Shown: piece after piece, positions 18,004 to 27,055 of the stretch
Numbering within the stretch: position 1 is the stretch's first letter
Layout: every line of letters starts with the position of its first letter
NCBI RefSeq assembly: GCF_022430545.2
Contig: NZ_CP092488.2
Span: 5,146,001 to 5,210,000, forward strand
Source of the DNA: Mycobacterium paraterrae
GTDB taxonomy: Bacteria > Actinomycetota > Actinomycetes > Mycobacteriales > Mycobacteriaceae
Direction of reading: 5' to 3'
Length of the DNA: 64,000 bases
Made by a program: the position numbers and the translations under genes
The notes under the pieces: model-generated
Seen by the model: only the letters and a program-made list of their open reading frames with translations
Told to the model about the DNA's origin: nothing
Databases searched by the model: none

Positions 18004-19112
18004 AGGGTCGCCGCCGTGGGCAGCACACCCCGCCAGCTTCCGCCGCGGACAGGGCCGGTAACCAGTGGGAGGTCGAGGGTCGACAGCAACCCGGTCGGCG
18101 CCGCCATCACGGCGGGGATGGCGTTGAGCTCGCGCATCACGGTGGCGTAGGTCAGGCCGCGCATGTTGTTACCCCGGCCGTGCATCTCGATGTCGACGGT
18201 GTAGGTGGGCAGGCCGTCTACGATGACCCGGTAGCCGCCGTGCGGTGAAGGATGCCGTGGCCAATGTGGTGCCGAAGCTTCGCCCATGCGCGTCACGTGT
18301 TCCAGCACGACACGCTCCTCCCCCTCCACGATCCCGGCAAGTTTGAAGCGCATCCCACCCATCGTGCCGGGCTCGATCCACCCCGATGCCACCTCGTATC
18401 GCGTTGTGGCCAACCATTTCTCGATCGAGGTGTCGACACGGTCGAGCGGCAGCCCGACGCCGTCAGCGACTAGGTGAACGGTGGGCGCCCACAGTGCGGC
18501 GAGACGCTCGGGGTCGAATAGCGGCGCCGGATGATCCGGGGTGTGGCCGAAGCCCATGAAGTCGAACATGATGTCGGGCTGGTTGATGGGGCCGTAGTCG
18601 AGTATCTCCAGCATGGTGATGCTGTCGACGCGGCTGCTGAACCCCGTCATCGTCAACGCGATGACGTCATTGGCCCACCCTGGGTCGACACCGCTGTTGA
18701 AGAAGCTGGTGTCGCCCTCCCGACACGCGGCTTCCAGCAATTCGACCGTTTCTTTGTCGGCGGCCGGCGGGTAACACATCGGTACCAGCGACGTGCAGAC
18801 CACATGCTTGCCCGCGCGCAGGCAGCGAGCAATGTCTTGTGCCGCTTCGTGATAGCGATAGTCACCCGAGGCGAAGTAGGCCACCACGTCGGCGTCGATC
18901 GATAGTGCGGCGTCGATGTCGCGCGTGGCGATGACGCCCGTCGCGGGCATCCCGCAGAGTTCACCCGCGTCCTTGCCCGCCTTGGTTTCGGCGTGCACCA
19001 CCACCCCGGCTAGCTCGAGCCCCGGGTGCGAGATCAGGGCACGCAACGCGCCGACGCCCACCTGGCCGGGACCCCACAGGATCACTCGCGGTCTGCGTTG
19101 ACCGTCTGCCAT
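18000..19112 (-). CDS. DapB-like NAD(P)-dependent reductase (dihydrodipicolinate reductase fold)
   Basis: A 370-residue Rossmann oxidoreductase with nucleotide motif GPGQVGVGALRAL near the N-terminus and the Gly/Pro-rich SGVDPGWANDV region seen in 2,4-diaminopentanoate dehydrogenase-like proteins. Lysine-pathway DapB is much shorter, so a role in catabolism is more likely. ATG 19112 is preferred because GGAAGGGG lies about 6 bases upstream; GTG 19118 is the alternative. It leads the reverse operon and shares its promoter space with the echA-like gene at 19210. A paralogue lies at 50257-51381. Confidence 0.8.
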   Translation of the reverse strand: MADGQRRPRVILWGPGQVGVGALRALISHPGLELAGVVVHAETKAGKDAGELCGMPATGVIATRDIDAALSIDADVVAYFASGDYRYHEAAQDIARCLRAGKHVVCTSLVPMCYPPAADKETVELLEAACREGDTSFFNSGVDPGWANDVIALTMTGFSSRVDSITMLEILDYGPINQPDIMFDFMGFGHTPDHPAPLFDPERLAALWAPTVHLVADGVGLPLDRVDTSIEKWLATTRYEVASGWIEPGTMGGMRFKLAGIVEGEERVVLEHVTRMGEASAPHWPRHPSPHGGYRVIVDGLPTYTVDIEMHGRGNNMRGLTYATVMRELNAIPAVMAAPTGLLSTLDLPLVTGPVRGGSWRGVLPTAATL

Positions 19113-19143
19113 CCGCACCCCTTCCGGTCATCACCATTGACCT

Positions 19144-19163
19144 GTGAGAACATAGCTTCTCAC
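19144..19163. promoter_or_regulatory. Inverted repeat in divergent promoter (motif site A)
   Basis: Arms GTGAGAA (19144-19150) and TTCTCAC (19157-19163) with a 6-base spacer. The inner 16 bases, GAGAAC-ATAG-CTTCTC, match the element also found at 43432 and 56336 with one arm mismatch. It sits between the dapB-like operon and the echA/thioesterase pair. Confidence 0.6.
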
Positions 19164-19209
19164 ATATTGATAACACCATTGCCGGGACGAGAGAACCGTG
19201 GAGGAAGCG

Positions 19210-20118
19210 ATGAGCGATTACAAGTTCCTGAAGTGGGAGTCGTTTGACGACGACCAGATCGTGCGCATCTCGCTCAACCGCCCGGAACAACGCAACGCAC
19301 AGAACCGCGGCATGCTGGTCGAACTGGACGACGCGTTCGCGCGGGCCGAGGCAGACGACAATGTCCGCGTCGTCATCCTCGCCGGCGAAGGCCCGATGTT
19401 CTCCTCGGGTCATGACATTGGCTCCAAGCAGGCCCGCGCCGAATTCACTCCCGGACCCGACCAGCATCCCACGACCAAGATCAACGGTGGGACCCGCGAA
19501 GGCGCCGAAAAGATCATGCTTCAGGAATGGCACTACTTTTTCCAGAACAACCTGCGCTGGCGCAACCTTCGCAAGATCACCATCGCCCAGGTCCACGGCG
19601 ACGTGTTCTCGGCGGGCCTCATGCTGATCTGGGCGTGCGACCTGATCGTGGGCAGCGAAGAAGTGCGATTTGCCGACGTCGTGGGCACCCGATTGGGCAT
19701 GTGCGGCATGGAGTACTTCGGCCATCCTTGGGAGTTCGGGCCGCGCCGAACGAAAGAACTCATGCTGACCGGTGACGCCATCGAGATCGAGGAGGCCTAC
19801 CGCCTCGGCATGGTCAGCAAGATCTTCAAACGCGACGAACTGCCGGAGCGGACCTTGGAAATGGCTCGGCGCATCGCCACGGTGCCGACGATGGCGGCCT
19901 TGTTGATCAAGGATTCAGTCAACCAGTCCGTCGACAACATGGGCTTTTACAACGCACTCCACTCGTGTTTCACGTTGCACCAGCTGAACCACTCACACTG
20001 GGTCGGGGTGCGCGATGACAAAGGCGCGGTTGCCGGTGAGGAACAGGGGGTTCCGAATTGGCGGACCGCTCCGCCGATCGTTACGTCGCTGAAGGACCGG
20101 GTCCGGGCCGACGCGTGA
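19210..20118 (+). CDS. Enoyl-CoA hydratase/isomerase-family (crotonase) protein
   Basis: A 302-residue crotonase-fold protein: NRPEQRNAQNRGM, FSSGHDIGSKQ (first oxyanion region) and VHGDVFSAGLML (second). The segment where hydratases carry catalytic Glu reads VVGTRLGMCGMEYFGHP, so classic hydratase chemistry is uncertain. ATG 19210 follows GGAGGAAG at 19200-19207. The C-terminus is longer than usual. It overlaps the thioesterase gene by GTGA and is driven from the region holding motif site A. Confidence 0.85.
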   Translation: MSDYKFLKWESFDDDQIVRISLNRPEQRNAQNRGMLVELDDAFARAEADDNVRVVILAGEGPMFSSGHDIGSKQARAEFTPGPDQHPTTKINGGTREGAEKIMLQEWHYFFQNNLRWRNLRKITIAQVHGDVFSAGLMLIWACDLIVGSEEVRFADVVGTRLGMCGMEYFGHPWEFGPRRTKELMLTGDAIEIEEAYRLGMVSKIFKRDELPERTLEMARRIATVPTMAALLIKDSVNQSVDNMGFYNALHSCFTLHQLNHSHWVGVRDDKGAVAGEEQGVPNWRTAPPIVTSLKDRVRADA

Positions 20119-20546
20119 CGCCCACGCCGCGCCCGATGGAGGTGACCATCCCCGGCCACCTGTTCGAGCATCTGCCGTTCTACGACGTGGTCGACGACGA
20201 CGACACGGTGGTGGTCGATCTGCAGAACCGTGAAGATCTGGTCAACGTTCGTGGCGCGCTCCAAGGCGGCTTGCTCGCCACGCTTATCGACGTGGCGGGC
20301 GGGCGGCTTGCCATCAAGTACGCCAAGGCCGGAGCGGGTACCGCCGACATGTCGATTCACTTCCTTGCGCCGATAGTCGAAGGTCCTGCGCGGGCCACCG
20401 CAACCCTGGTCCGCGCGGGCAGACGATTGATCGTCGTCGCGGTCGATGTCGTCGATGTGGCCAAGGATCGGCTGGCCGCCCGAGCGACGCTGAGCTTCGC
20501 GGTGATGGAGCCTCGCGAACCGGCTCAGCCCACCACCGCTCCGTAA
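20115..20546 (+). CDS. PaaI-family hot-dog thioesterase
   Basis: A 143-residue hot-dog protein with the PaaI-like motif RGALQGGLLATLIDVAGG and SIHFLAPIVEGPARATATLV. It likely hydrolyses an acyl-CoA to release CoA. GTG 20115 is chosen because it overlaps the upstream TGA (GTGA), the pattern used throughout this island; a TTG at 20058 would add 19 residues. Its 3' end overlaps the convergent fadE gene by 22 bases. Confidence 0.8.
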   Translation: MTPTPRPMEVTIPGHLFEHLPFYDVVDDDDTVVVDLQNREDLVNVRGALQGGLLATLIDVAGGRLAIKYAKAGAGTADMSIHFLAPIVEGPARATATLVRAGRRLIVVAVDVVDVAKDRLAARATLSFAVMEPREPAQPTTAP

Positions 20547-21559
20547 CGCGCATCTGCGACTCGGTCCAAGGCGACGCCGGGCTCACCGAAAACCATTGCC
20601 CAGCCGCGTATCCGGCGATAGTAGAGCTGAATGTCGCCCTCCATGCCGAATCCGTATCCGCCGTGGATCTGCAGGCTCCGCCGGGTAGCCTCGCGTGCCG
20701 TTTCATAGGCGAAGGCGAAGGCCATCGCCGCCAGTTCGCGAACGCGATCGGGCTCGTCCGCGAAGGCGCATGCGGCCTTGAGCCCGAGCAGCCGCGCCCC
20801 GTCGGCGGCGGTGGCGCTGTCGGCCAGGGGATGCGATACGGCTTGAAACGTACCGATCGCGGCGCCGAAGGCATGGCGTTGTTTGGCGTAGTCGACACCT
20901 AACTCCACGGCCCGCTTGGCCGCGGCCGCCATCGCGATCGCGGTCAGCGCCAGCCACAGATCGAGAGCGGTGGAAAACATCTCCCGTGCGCCTGTTCCTT
21001 CGGCGAGCACGACTGATTCGTCGTCGACCGCGATGTCCGCCAACGGCATTGACGCCAGGTTTGCCACTGCGGCGCGGTTCTTCCCGATCGGTACCGCCAA
21101 CAACCGACCCTCAACCAGGGCGACGACGTAGTCCGCGACCGCTCCGCCGGGCACCATGCCCAACCGTGGCCCCTGAGCTTCGCGGGGCGCGAACGTGGCA
21201 AGTTGCTCACCGGCGATCACCGCGCTCAGCAGGTCCTTGGCAGCCTCGCCCGATTGCGCCAGCAGGCGCGCGGCAATCTGCGCCTCGATGAGTGGAGCTG
21301 AGGCGACAGCGCGACCGAATTGTTCAGCGATCAAACCGAGTTCGAGTTCCGATGCCCCCCATCCGCCGGCAGTCTCGTCGACCGACATCTCCACTGCGCC
21401 CGTCTCCAGCAACGCCCTCCACAACTTGAGGTCGAAACCGGACGGCTCGGCCGCCCGGATTCGCTCAGAGGTCGATTCGCGGGCGAACAGGGCGGCGAAC
21501 GAGTCCACCAGTTGTCGTTGTTCACCCGTTAGGCTCAAGTCCACGGCTGTCGGTCCCAT
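20525..21559 (-). CDS. Acyl-CoA dehydrogenase, short beta-type subunit
   Basis: A 344-residue acyl-CoA dehydrogenase-fold protein with N-terminal helical domain (SLTGEQRQLVDSFAALFA), short middle domain, and C-terminal AVELGVDYAKQRHAFGAAIGTFQAVSH and QIHGGYGFGMEGDIQLYYRR. No Glu is present where the helix-G catalytic base would lie (TAIAMAAAAKRAVELG). This is the pattern of the inactive partner in mycobacterial alpha2-beta2 FadE heterotetramers. The divergent fadE at 21651 is the likely active partner. Start ATG 21559; GTG 21562 is possible. Confidence 0.82.
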   Translation of the reverse strand: MGPTAVDLSLTGEQRQLVDSFAALFARESTSERIRAAEPSGFDLKLWRALLETGAVEMSVDETAGGWGASELELGLIAEQFGRAVASAPLIEAQIAARLLAQSGEAAKDLLSAVIAGEQLATFAPREAQGPRLGMVPGGAVADYVVALVEGRLLAVPIGKNRAAVANLASMPLADIAVDDESVVLAEGTGAREMFSTALDLWLALTAIAMAAAAKRAVELGVDYAKQRHAFGAAIGTFQAVSHPLADSATAADGARLLGLKAACAFADEPDRVRELAAMAFAFAYETAREATRRSLQIHGGYGFGMEGDIQLYYRRIRGWAMVFGEPGVALDRVADARYGAVVG

Positions 21560-21577
21560 CACGTGCGGATATCTTTG

Positions 21578-21593
21578 CTCTCAGATTTGAGAG
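21578..21593. promoter_or_regulatory. 16-bp inverted repeat between divergent fadE genes
   Basis: CTCTCA (21578-21583), GATT, TGAGAG (21588-21593): perfect 6-4-6 repeat. A TANNNT hexamer (TAACAT, 21594-21599) follows directly for the forward fadE, so a bound repressor would cover its promoter. Confidence 0.5.
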
Positions 21594-21650
21594 TAACATT
21601 ATCGAGCACACCCGCCTTGGCCGTAGGCAACGACAGATTGGCGTGCACAC

Positions 21651-22808
21651 ATGCATTTTCAGCTCGACGCAGACACCGCTGCCTACCGCGACGAAATCCG
21701 GGCTCACCTACACGATGTCCTGACACCCGAATTCGAGGAACGTCTCTATCACAGCGGCGTGTCACACGACGACGAGTTCGCGAAAGGTCTTGTCGCGAAG
21801 GGCTACTTTGCACCGGGGTGGCCTGTCGAGTTCGGCGGGCAGGACCGCAACCTGTGGGACGACCAGATCCTCAAAGAGGAATTGATGCGCGCCGATGCGC
21901 CCGTCTACCTCTCGGAAACCACCAGGATGGTCGCGTCGATCATCCGTGAGATCGGCACGCCGGCGATGAAGGACCGCATTCTGCCCGGCGCGCTCAACGG
22001 TGATATCACCATCGCTCTCGGCTTCACCGAACCAGAATGCGGGTCAGACGTCGCCGCTGCCGCCAGCAAGGCCGTTCGCGACGGGGACGACTGGGTGATC
22101 AACGGCTCCAAGATGTTCACCACCAACGGCCACATCGCCGACTACATTTTCCTGCTTGCGCGGACCAACCCCGACAAACCGAAGCACAAAGGTTTGACGA
22201 TGTTTCTGGTGCCACGCGACACCGACGGCTTCGATGCACAGGCGGTGTGGACGCTGTCCGGGGAGCGCACGAACATCACCTTTTACAGCGACGTCCGCAT
22301 CGGCGACGAGTGGCGGATAGGCGAAGTCGACGGTGGGTGGCAGGTGCTCGGACTGTCCTTGCAGGACGAGCACGCATCGGGCTGGGGCCCGCACCTGACG
22401 CGACTGCTTCATCATTCCGAACGGTGGGCCACTTCGCCCGACGCGCAAGGTGCCCAACCCATTACGAAGCCGGACGTCCGTCGTCGACTCGCCAGGGTCG
22501 CGATGGAAAACGAGGTGTCGGAGTTGCTCCTGCGCCGGTGTGTGTGGATGCTCGAACAAGGCGACATTCCAGTGTCGGAAGGCCCGATGTCCAAGGTGTT
22601 CAGCACCGAGGCGCTCGTGCGCGCCAGCCAGGACATGATCGAACTACTCGGCGCCGACGGTTTACGGAGCTATCTGGAACCGACCGCCCCGGAGCGGGGC
22701 AGGATCGAACACTCGCTGCGGTTCTCCTTGGGCACCACGATCTACGCGGGCACCAGCGAAGTCCAGCGCAACATCATCGCGCAGCGCGGCCTGGGCCTAC
22801 CTCGCTAG
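21651..22808 (+). CDS. Acyl-CoA dehydrogenase, catalytic alpha-type subunit
   Basis: A 385-residue FadE with the FAD/substrate motif GFTEPECGSDVAAAA (about 125-138), INGSKMFTTNG, and C-terminal GTTIYAGTSEVQRNIIAQRGLGLPR. Glu240 in LSLQDEH lies near the helix-G catalytic position used by IVD and FadE29-type enzymes. It likely forms a heteromer with the divergent short FadE at 20525-21559. The stop is shared (CTAG) with the convergent tetR gene. Confidence 0.87.
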   Translation: MHFQLDADTAAYRDEIRAHLHDVLTPEFEERLYHSGVSHDDEFAKGLVAKGYFAPGWPVEFGGQDRNLWDDQILKEELMRADAPVYLSETTRMVASIIREIGTPAMKDRILPGALNGDITIALGFTEPECGSDVAAAASKAVRDGDDWVINGSKMFTTNGHIADYIFLLARTNPDKPKHKGLTMFLVPRDTDGFDAQAVWTLSGERTNITFYSDVRIGDEWRIGEVDGGWQVLGLSLQDEHASGWGPHLTRLLHHSERWATSPDAQGAQPITKPDVRRRLARVAMENEVSELLLRRCVWMLEQGDIPVSEGPMSKVFSTEALVRASQDMIELLGADGLRSYLEPTAPERGRIEHSLRFSLGTTIYAGTSEVQRNIIAQRGLGLPR

Positions 22809-23581
22809 CTTGCCGACCGGCGGGTTGTAGTGGCGCGCGGTGTCGCCTTGCGCGTCCGCTTTGCCCCACCTTCGATCGGTGGCGTGACGGCTTGTTTGCA
22901 CCACGCCCACAATTGGTCCTCGGTGAGTTTCGGACTCTTGCCGCCCAAATGGAAGACGCCGATCTGCGCCAGCGCCGTGAGCGTCGTGTTCATCAACGTG
23001 GTGAGCTGCGCAGGGGTCAGGTCCGTGCGCACCAGACCCGCCCGAGCGCACGATGTGAGGATCTTGGTCAGCAGCTTCAGGTGCGGCTCCCACACCTTGG
23101 CGAAGTCGTCCGGCCGCTCAATCTCCAAGCTGAGGTTGTAGATGGTCATGACACGGCCGCCGACAGCTTCCGAGGACTCCGCGCGCGACAGCACGCCGCG
23201 GCAGAACGCCTCCAGCTTCTCCATCGGGCCGTCAGCCGCGGCCACCTCTTGCCGAATGTTCTCGGTGAACTGACTCGTGACGTTCTCGTAAAGCGCCAAC
23301 ATCAATTCTTCTTTGCCGGCGAAGTGTTGGTAGAACGCCCGCAGGCTCAGATTCGACCGGTCGATCAGCGTCTGGATGGTGAAATCGGCCTTCCCCGACT
23401 CCTCCACCAGTTCCAGGGCAGTGGCCAGGAATCGCGAACTGCGCGCGAGAGCGCGCGCTCTGGCCGTACTCAACCGCCTCTCGATCGTGCGCTCTTGCCA
23501 CGTCCCAGGCACTTCGACCTCGGCATCGACCAGTTCCAAGCCGGACTCAAAGTCGGCTCCAGCAGGCTTTTTTGTAGGCAT
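22805..23581 (-). CDS. TetR-family transcriptional regulator
   Basis: A 258-residue regulator. After a basic/Ser-Thr start (MPTKKPAG) and a helix rich in Arg, the helix-turn-helix reads FTIQTLIDRSNLSLRAFYQHFAGKEEL in parts around residues 67-93. The C-terminal ligand domain follows, ending in a Lys/Arg/Thr-rich tail. ATG 23581 fits the family length; upstream codons cross the palindrome at 23624-23639. It is divergent from the amidohydrolase at 23896 and probably controls it and itself. Confidence 0.88.
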   Translation of the reverse strand: MPTKKPAGADFESGLELVDAEVEVPGTWQERTIERRLSTARARALARSSRFLATALELVEESGKADFTIQTLIDRSNLSLRAFYQHFAGKEELMLALYENVTSQFTENIRQEVAAADGPMEKLEAFCRGVLSRAESSEAVGGRVMTIYNLSLEIERPDDFAKVWEPHLKLLTKILTSCARAGLVRTDLTPAQLTTLMNTTLTALAQIGVFHLGGKSPKLTEDQLWAWCKQAVTPPIEGGAKRTRKATPRATTTRRSAS

Positions 23582-23623
23582 AGTTCTGCCAGAATACCGT
23601 GCAACAACCAAAATGCGCGTTCT

Positions 23624-23639
23624 ACCTACACGTGTAGGT
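23624..23639. promoter_or_regulatory. Perfect 16-bp palindrome, probable TetR operator
   Basis: ACCTACAC|GTGTAGGT with no spacer, 43 bases upstream of the tetR start, in the 314-bp space (23582-23895) between the divergent tetR and amidohydrolase genes. Confidence 0.75.
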
Positions 23640-23822
23640 TGATTGTCACTCCGCAGAAGTACTGGTTTCCGCTTCAGCCTTGTTCTTCGGCATCGCACAC
23701 CGCCCGCGCGTTGGCCCGATGGCCAACCACCCACGGCCGTGGGCGCATTGGAATTCCATCACCGAGACTCCTGGCCGCGGATCGATGCCCGAGCGCGCGA
23801 GGCGACGTACATGGGGTACCGT

Positions 23823-23838
23823 GAAAATGGTCATTCTC
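23823..23838. promoter_or_regulatory. Motif site B upstream of amidohydrolase
   Basis: GAAAAT (23823-23828), GGTC, ATTCTC (23833-23838): one arm mismatch from GAGAAT-N4-ATTCTC. It lies 58 bases before the chosen TTG start at 23896. The rest of 23640-23822 shows no feature I can name. Confidence 0.45.
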
Positions 23839-23895
23839 AATATTCGAGTCAACGTGCCGCAGCTGAAGCGCAGGCCGTTCCGAAGGAGTGGAGCC

Positions 23896-25083
23896 TTGAG
23901 CGTCGACATCCCTATCGTCTCGCCGGACGACCATCTGGTGGAGCCCGCCGACCTGTGGACCAGCCGGCTTCCGGAACGCTACCGGGACATCGGGCCGCGG
24001 ATCGTGCGCACTCGTGGACGAATGAACCCAGCCGTCACCTCCGACGTTGCATTCATCGAAGACGACGAGGGTCGCGACGCGGACATCTGGCACTACGAGG
24101 ATGCCGTCATACCGATCCCTCTCATCAGCGCGGCTGCCGGATACGAAATCGACGAGCTCACCACCGAGCCGATCACCTACGACGAGATGCGGCCGGGCTG
24201 TTACCGCGTCGAAGATCGCCTCGCCGATATGGATATCGCTGGGATCGAGGCCTCCGCCTGTTTCCCGAATACCCTGGTGCGCTTTTGCGGTCAACGCTTC
24301 CTGTACGCCAAGGACAAGGAGCTGGCGAAGCTCTGCGTGCAGGCCTACAACGACTTCCAGATCGACGAGTGGGGCGGCGGCTCGAACGGACGGCTGATCC
24401 CGCTGGGCATCATCCCGTTATGGGATGTCGAGCTCGCGGCGAAAGAGGTCGAACGAGTCGCGGCAAAGGGCATGCAAGCGATCTGCTTCTCGGAGTTGCC
24501 TTCTCGTTTGGATCTGCCCTCCATTCACAGTGGCTACTGGGATCCCTTCTTCGCGGCATGCGAGCGGAATCAGGTCGGCATCATGCTGCATATTGGATCG
24601 AGTTCGTCGCTCACCAAGTCCTCGCCCGATTCACCGCACGTGGTCACGAGCGCGCTGATGGCCGTCAACTGCACCATCGCCATGGTCGACTGGCTATTTT
24701 CCGGCAAGCTCAGGCAGTTCCCCAACCTCAAACTCGCATTCGCCGAGGCGCAGGCCGGCTGGATCCCGTATTACCTGCAACGCGTCGACGAGGTCTGGGA
24801 AGACCGGCGTGCCTGGGGCGGCATCCATCCGCTGCTGACCGAGCCGCCGAGCACCCAGGTTCCCGGCCGGGTGTGGTTCTCCACTTTCGGTGATCCGGTC
24901 GCGTTCCGCATTCTCGATCTGGTTGGTGAAGACCAACTGATGTTCGAGACCGACTATCCCCACAACGACACCAACTGGCCGCATAGCACCGCAGTTGCCA
25001 ATAAGGCGACCGAAGGACTAGACGAGGCGACCAAGCGAAAGGTGCTGTCCACTAACGCAAAGAACTTCTTCGGGATGGTCTAG
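23896..25083 (+). CDS. Amidohydrolase family protein (COG2159/ACMSD-like TIM barrel)
   Basis: A 395-residue metal-dependent barrel enzyme. The N-terminal metal motif is SPDDHLVE, followed by RLADMDIAGIEASACFPN, an HIGSSS motif mid-barrel and the terminal ETDYPHNDTNWPHS carrying the last metal ligand Asp. COG2159 members hydrolyse or decarboxylate; several act in steroid/aromatic catabolic clusters, so ring or beta-keto cleavage is possible. TTG 23896 is chosen for AAGGAG at 23883-23888 seven bases upstream; no ATG gives a family-like start. Three paralogues lie in the window. Confidence 0.85.
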   Translation: MSVDIPIVSPDDHLVEPADLWTSRLPERYRDIGPRIVRTRGRMNPAVTSDVAFIEDDEGRDADIWHYEDAVIPIPLISAAAGYEIDELTTEPITYDEMRPGCYRVEDRLADMDIAGIEASACFPNTLVRFCGQRFLYAKDKELAKLCVQAYNDFQIDEWGGGSNGRLIPLGIIPLWDVELAAKEVERVAAKGMQAICFSELPSRLDLPSIHSGYWDPFFAACERNQVGIMLHIGSSSSLTKSSPDSPHVVTSALMAVNCTIAMVDWLFSGKLRQFPNLKLAFAEAQAGWIPYYLQRVDEVWEDRRAWGGIHPLLTEPPSTQVPGRVWFSTFGDPVAFRILDLVGEDQLMFETDYPHNDTNWPHSTAVANKATEGLDEATKRKVLSTNAKNFFGMV

Positions 25084-25099
25084 CGCGAGCTCCGGTCCG

Positions 25100-25924
25100 T
25101 TACAGAGCTTTCCACTCGGGCTTGCGCTTCTCCAAGAAGGCTCGTGGTCCCTCGATCGCGTCTTTTGTCAGCGCAACCTTCATCCGGTAGTTCTCGGCCA
25201 GAAGCTCGGCTTCGTAGATCGGCAGGGTGAGCCCCTTGCGCACGGCCATTCGTGAACCCCGGACGGCGAGCGGTGCGTTGGAATTCACGATGTCGGCGAT
25301 CTCCCACGCCCGCGTCATCAACGAGTCATGCGCGACCAACTCGGTGAATACCCCGAGATCGTAGGCGCGCTGCGCATCGAGTCGCTCGTGTTTGCCCATC
25401 AGAATCAGACGCATCGCCATCGGCAGCGGCAAGATCCGGGCGAGCCTGACCCCTTCACGACCCGAGGTCACCCCAATGCTGACATGCGGGTCCATCAACG
25501 TTGCACGCTCGGATGCGATCGTGATGTCCGCCGTCGTCACCAGGTCCATGCCGGCACCGCACGCAATTCCGTTGACCGCGCAGATAATCGGCTTGGTCAT
25601 CTGTAACCAGGGGGGTGTCGCTTCCTGCGGTGCGTCCCATTGGCGCATCGAGCTGAGGATGGGTTCGCCCTGATTGTCAATGCCGGCCGCGTTCTCCATA
25701 TCGTGATCGGCGGCCTTGTTGACGTCGGCTCCCACGCACAACGCACGACCGGCGCCGGTGATGATCACCGTCCAGATATCTTGTGAGCGTTCGATGTCCG
25801 CGTACGCCGTCGCGAGTTCCGCGATCATCTCGTCGTTGATCGCGTTGAGCACCTCAGGTCGGTTGAGGGTCACGCAGGCCGTGTGCCCCCTGACCTCGAC
25901 CTCGATCGTGTCGTACTGTGCCAC
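25100..25924 (-). CDS. Enoyl-CoA hydratase/isomerase-family protein
   Basis: A 274-residue crotonase with LNRPEVLNAINDEM, GAGRALCVGADVN (oxyanion), AVNGIACGAGMDLVTTADI and MDPHVSIGVTSGREGVRLARIL. The usual Glu pair is not obvious, so dehydration, hydration or isomerisation cannot be told apart. GTG 25924 is preceded by AAAGG in the 14-bp gap after the 2-hydroxyacid dehydrogenase. It is the last gene of a four-gene reverse operon starting at 29018. Confidence 0.85.
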   Translation of the reverse strand: MAQYDTIEVEVRGHTACVTLNRPEVLNAINDEMIAELATAYADIERSQDIWTVIITGAGRALCVGADVNKAADHDMENAAGIDNQGEPILSSMRQWDAPQEATPPWLQMTKPIICAVNGIACGAGMDLVTTADITIASERATLMDPHVSIGVTSGREGVRLARILPLPMAMRLILMGKHERLDAQRAYDLGVFTELVAHDSLMTRAWEIADIVNSNAPLAVRGSRMAVRKGLTLPIYEAELLAENYRMKVALTKDAIEGPRAFLEKRKPEWKAL

Positions 25925-25938
25925 CGGATCGGGCCTTT

Positions 25939-27027
25939 CTATGTCCGCGTCGACGAGATCGTAGCTGCTTGGGCGGTCGGCTGAATCCCCAGGATTTCGT
26001 GGAATCTTTCGCAGTACCGTGGCCAGACATCGGGATTCAGCAGGCGAGGCGGAATCTGGCCATCAAAGATTGCCTGCCATTGGGTCGCGGTCGCGACCGC
26101 GATGTCCCGCGCGGCTTCGGCGGTGATGCCAGCGGTGTGTGGCGTGGCTATCACGTTGTCGAGCTGAAGTAGCGGGTTGTCGTGACGCGGCGGTTCTTCA
26201 TGGAACACGTCGAGGCCCGCTCCGGCTATCTCACCGCTGACGAGGGCCTCGAGCAACGCTGCCTCGTCATGCACTGGTCCGCGTGCCGTGGTGATGAAAA
26301 AGGCGGTCGGCTTCATCGCGGCGAATTGCTCTTTGCCGATGAGCCCGCGCGTCTCCTTGGTCAGGGGGCACGTGACTTGGACGAAGTCCGAGCGCTCGAC
26401 GAGCTCGTCGAGGTTCACCTGCCGCACACCACGCGCCGCGGCGGCCGCCTGATCGACATACGGGTCGAAGACCAAGATTTCCATGCCGAATGGCGCACAC
26501 AGCTCGACCAGGCGGCCGCCGATGGCACCGAGCCCGACAACGCCTAGCGTCTTACCGAACAGCTGGCTTCCCCGCAGCGCCATTCGGTCTCCGATCGGAC
26601 CGCTGCGCAACGCCCGGTCGGCGACGGTGATCTTCTTGGCCAGGTCCAGCATGAACCCCAGGGCGTGCTCCGCCACGGCCTCGGCCCCCGGCCCGGAGTT
26701 GTTACACACCACTATCCCGGCTCGCGTACACGCCTCGACATCGATGACGTCATAGCCCGCGCCGGCCGAACAGACGGCGAGGAGGGACGGGCAGCGCTTG
26801 ATCAGTGCCTCTGTGGCCAGCCACTGGGCGCCGTCGCTGGCACGCGCAACATCGGTTCGCGTCGCGACTTGGTAGCCATGCGCGGACTCCAGTGCAGCCC
26901 AACCATCTTCGGCGGGCGCCGTCAGGTCGAGCGCAACGATGTCGATATCGGACTGCGCGAGGACATCGGCGGCAGCGGGGTCAGTCCAGCGCTCGACAAC
27001 CAATCGCGGTCGTGTCGCGTTCGTCAT
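25939..27027 (-). CDS. D-2-hydroxyacid dehydrogenase, NAD-binding
   Basis: A 362-residue enzyme of the phosphoglycerate/formate dehydrogenase-like family. NAD motif GLGAIG at 165-170, catalytic Arg249 (TARGPVHDE), Glu278 (HEEPP) and His297 (ATPHTAG) are all present. It interconverts a 2-oxoacid and a 2-hydroxyacid. ATG 27027 gives the correct N-terminus; upstream in-frame codons lie in the tauD-like gene. In this operon a 2-oxoacid could come from the HpcH/HpaI aldolase reaction; that link is inference. Confidence 0.88.
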   Translation of the reverse strand: MTNATRPRLVVERWTDPAAADVLAQSDIDIVALDLTAPAEDGWAALESAHGYQVATRTDVARASDGAQWLATEALIKRCPSLLAVCSAGAGYDVIDVEACTRAGIVVCNNSGPGAEAVAEHALGFMLDLAKKITVADRALRSGPIGDRMALRGSQLFGKTLGVVGLGAIGGRLVELCAPFGMEILVFDPYVDQAAAAARGVRQVNLDELVERSDFVQVTCPLTKETRGLIGKEQFAAMKPTAFFITTARGPVHDEAALLEALVSGEIAGAGLDVFHEEPPRHDNPLLQLDNVIATPHTAGITAEAARDIAVATATQWQAIFDGQIPPRLLNPDVWPRYCERFHEILGIQPTAQAATISSTRT

Positions 27028-27055
27028 CTCCGGTCGAGACCCGATGCACCGTCCG

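Noticed and set aside
22037..23824. A 595-codon forward frame across fadE and tetR
   Set aside because: It is Arg/Pro-rich and lies in alternative frames of two genes with clear motifs; GC-skew artefact.
23643..24893. A 416-codon forward frame overlapping the amidohydrolase
   Set aside because: Arg/His-rich composition with no motif; the amidohydrolase frame carries the metal-site residues.
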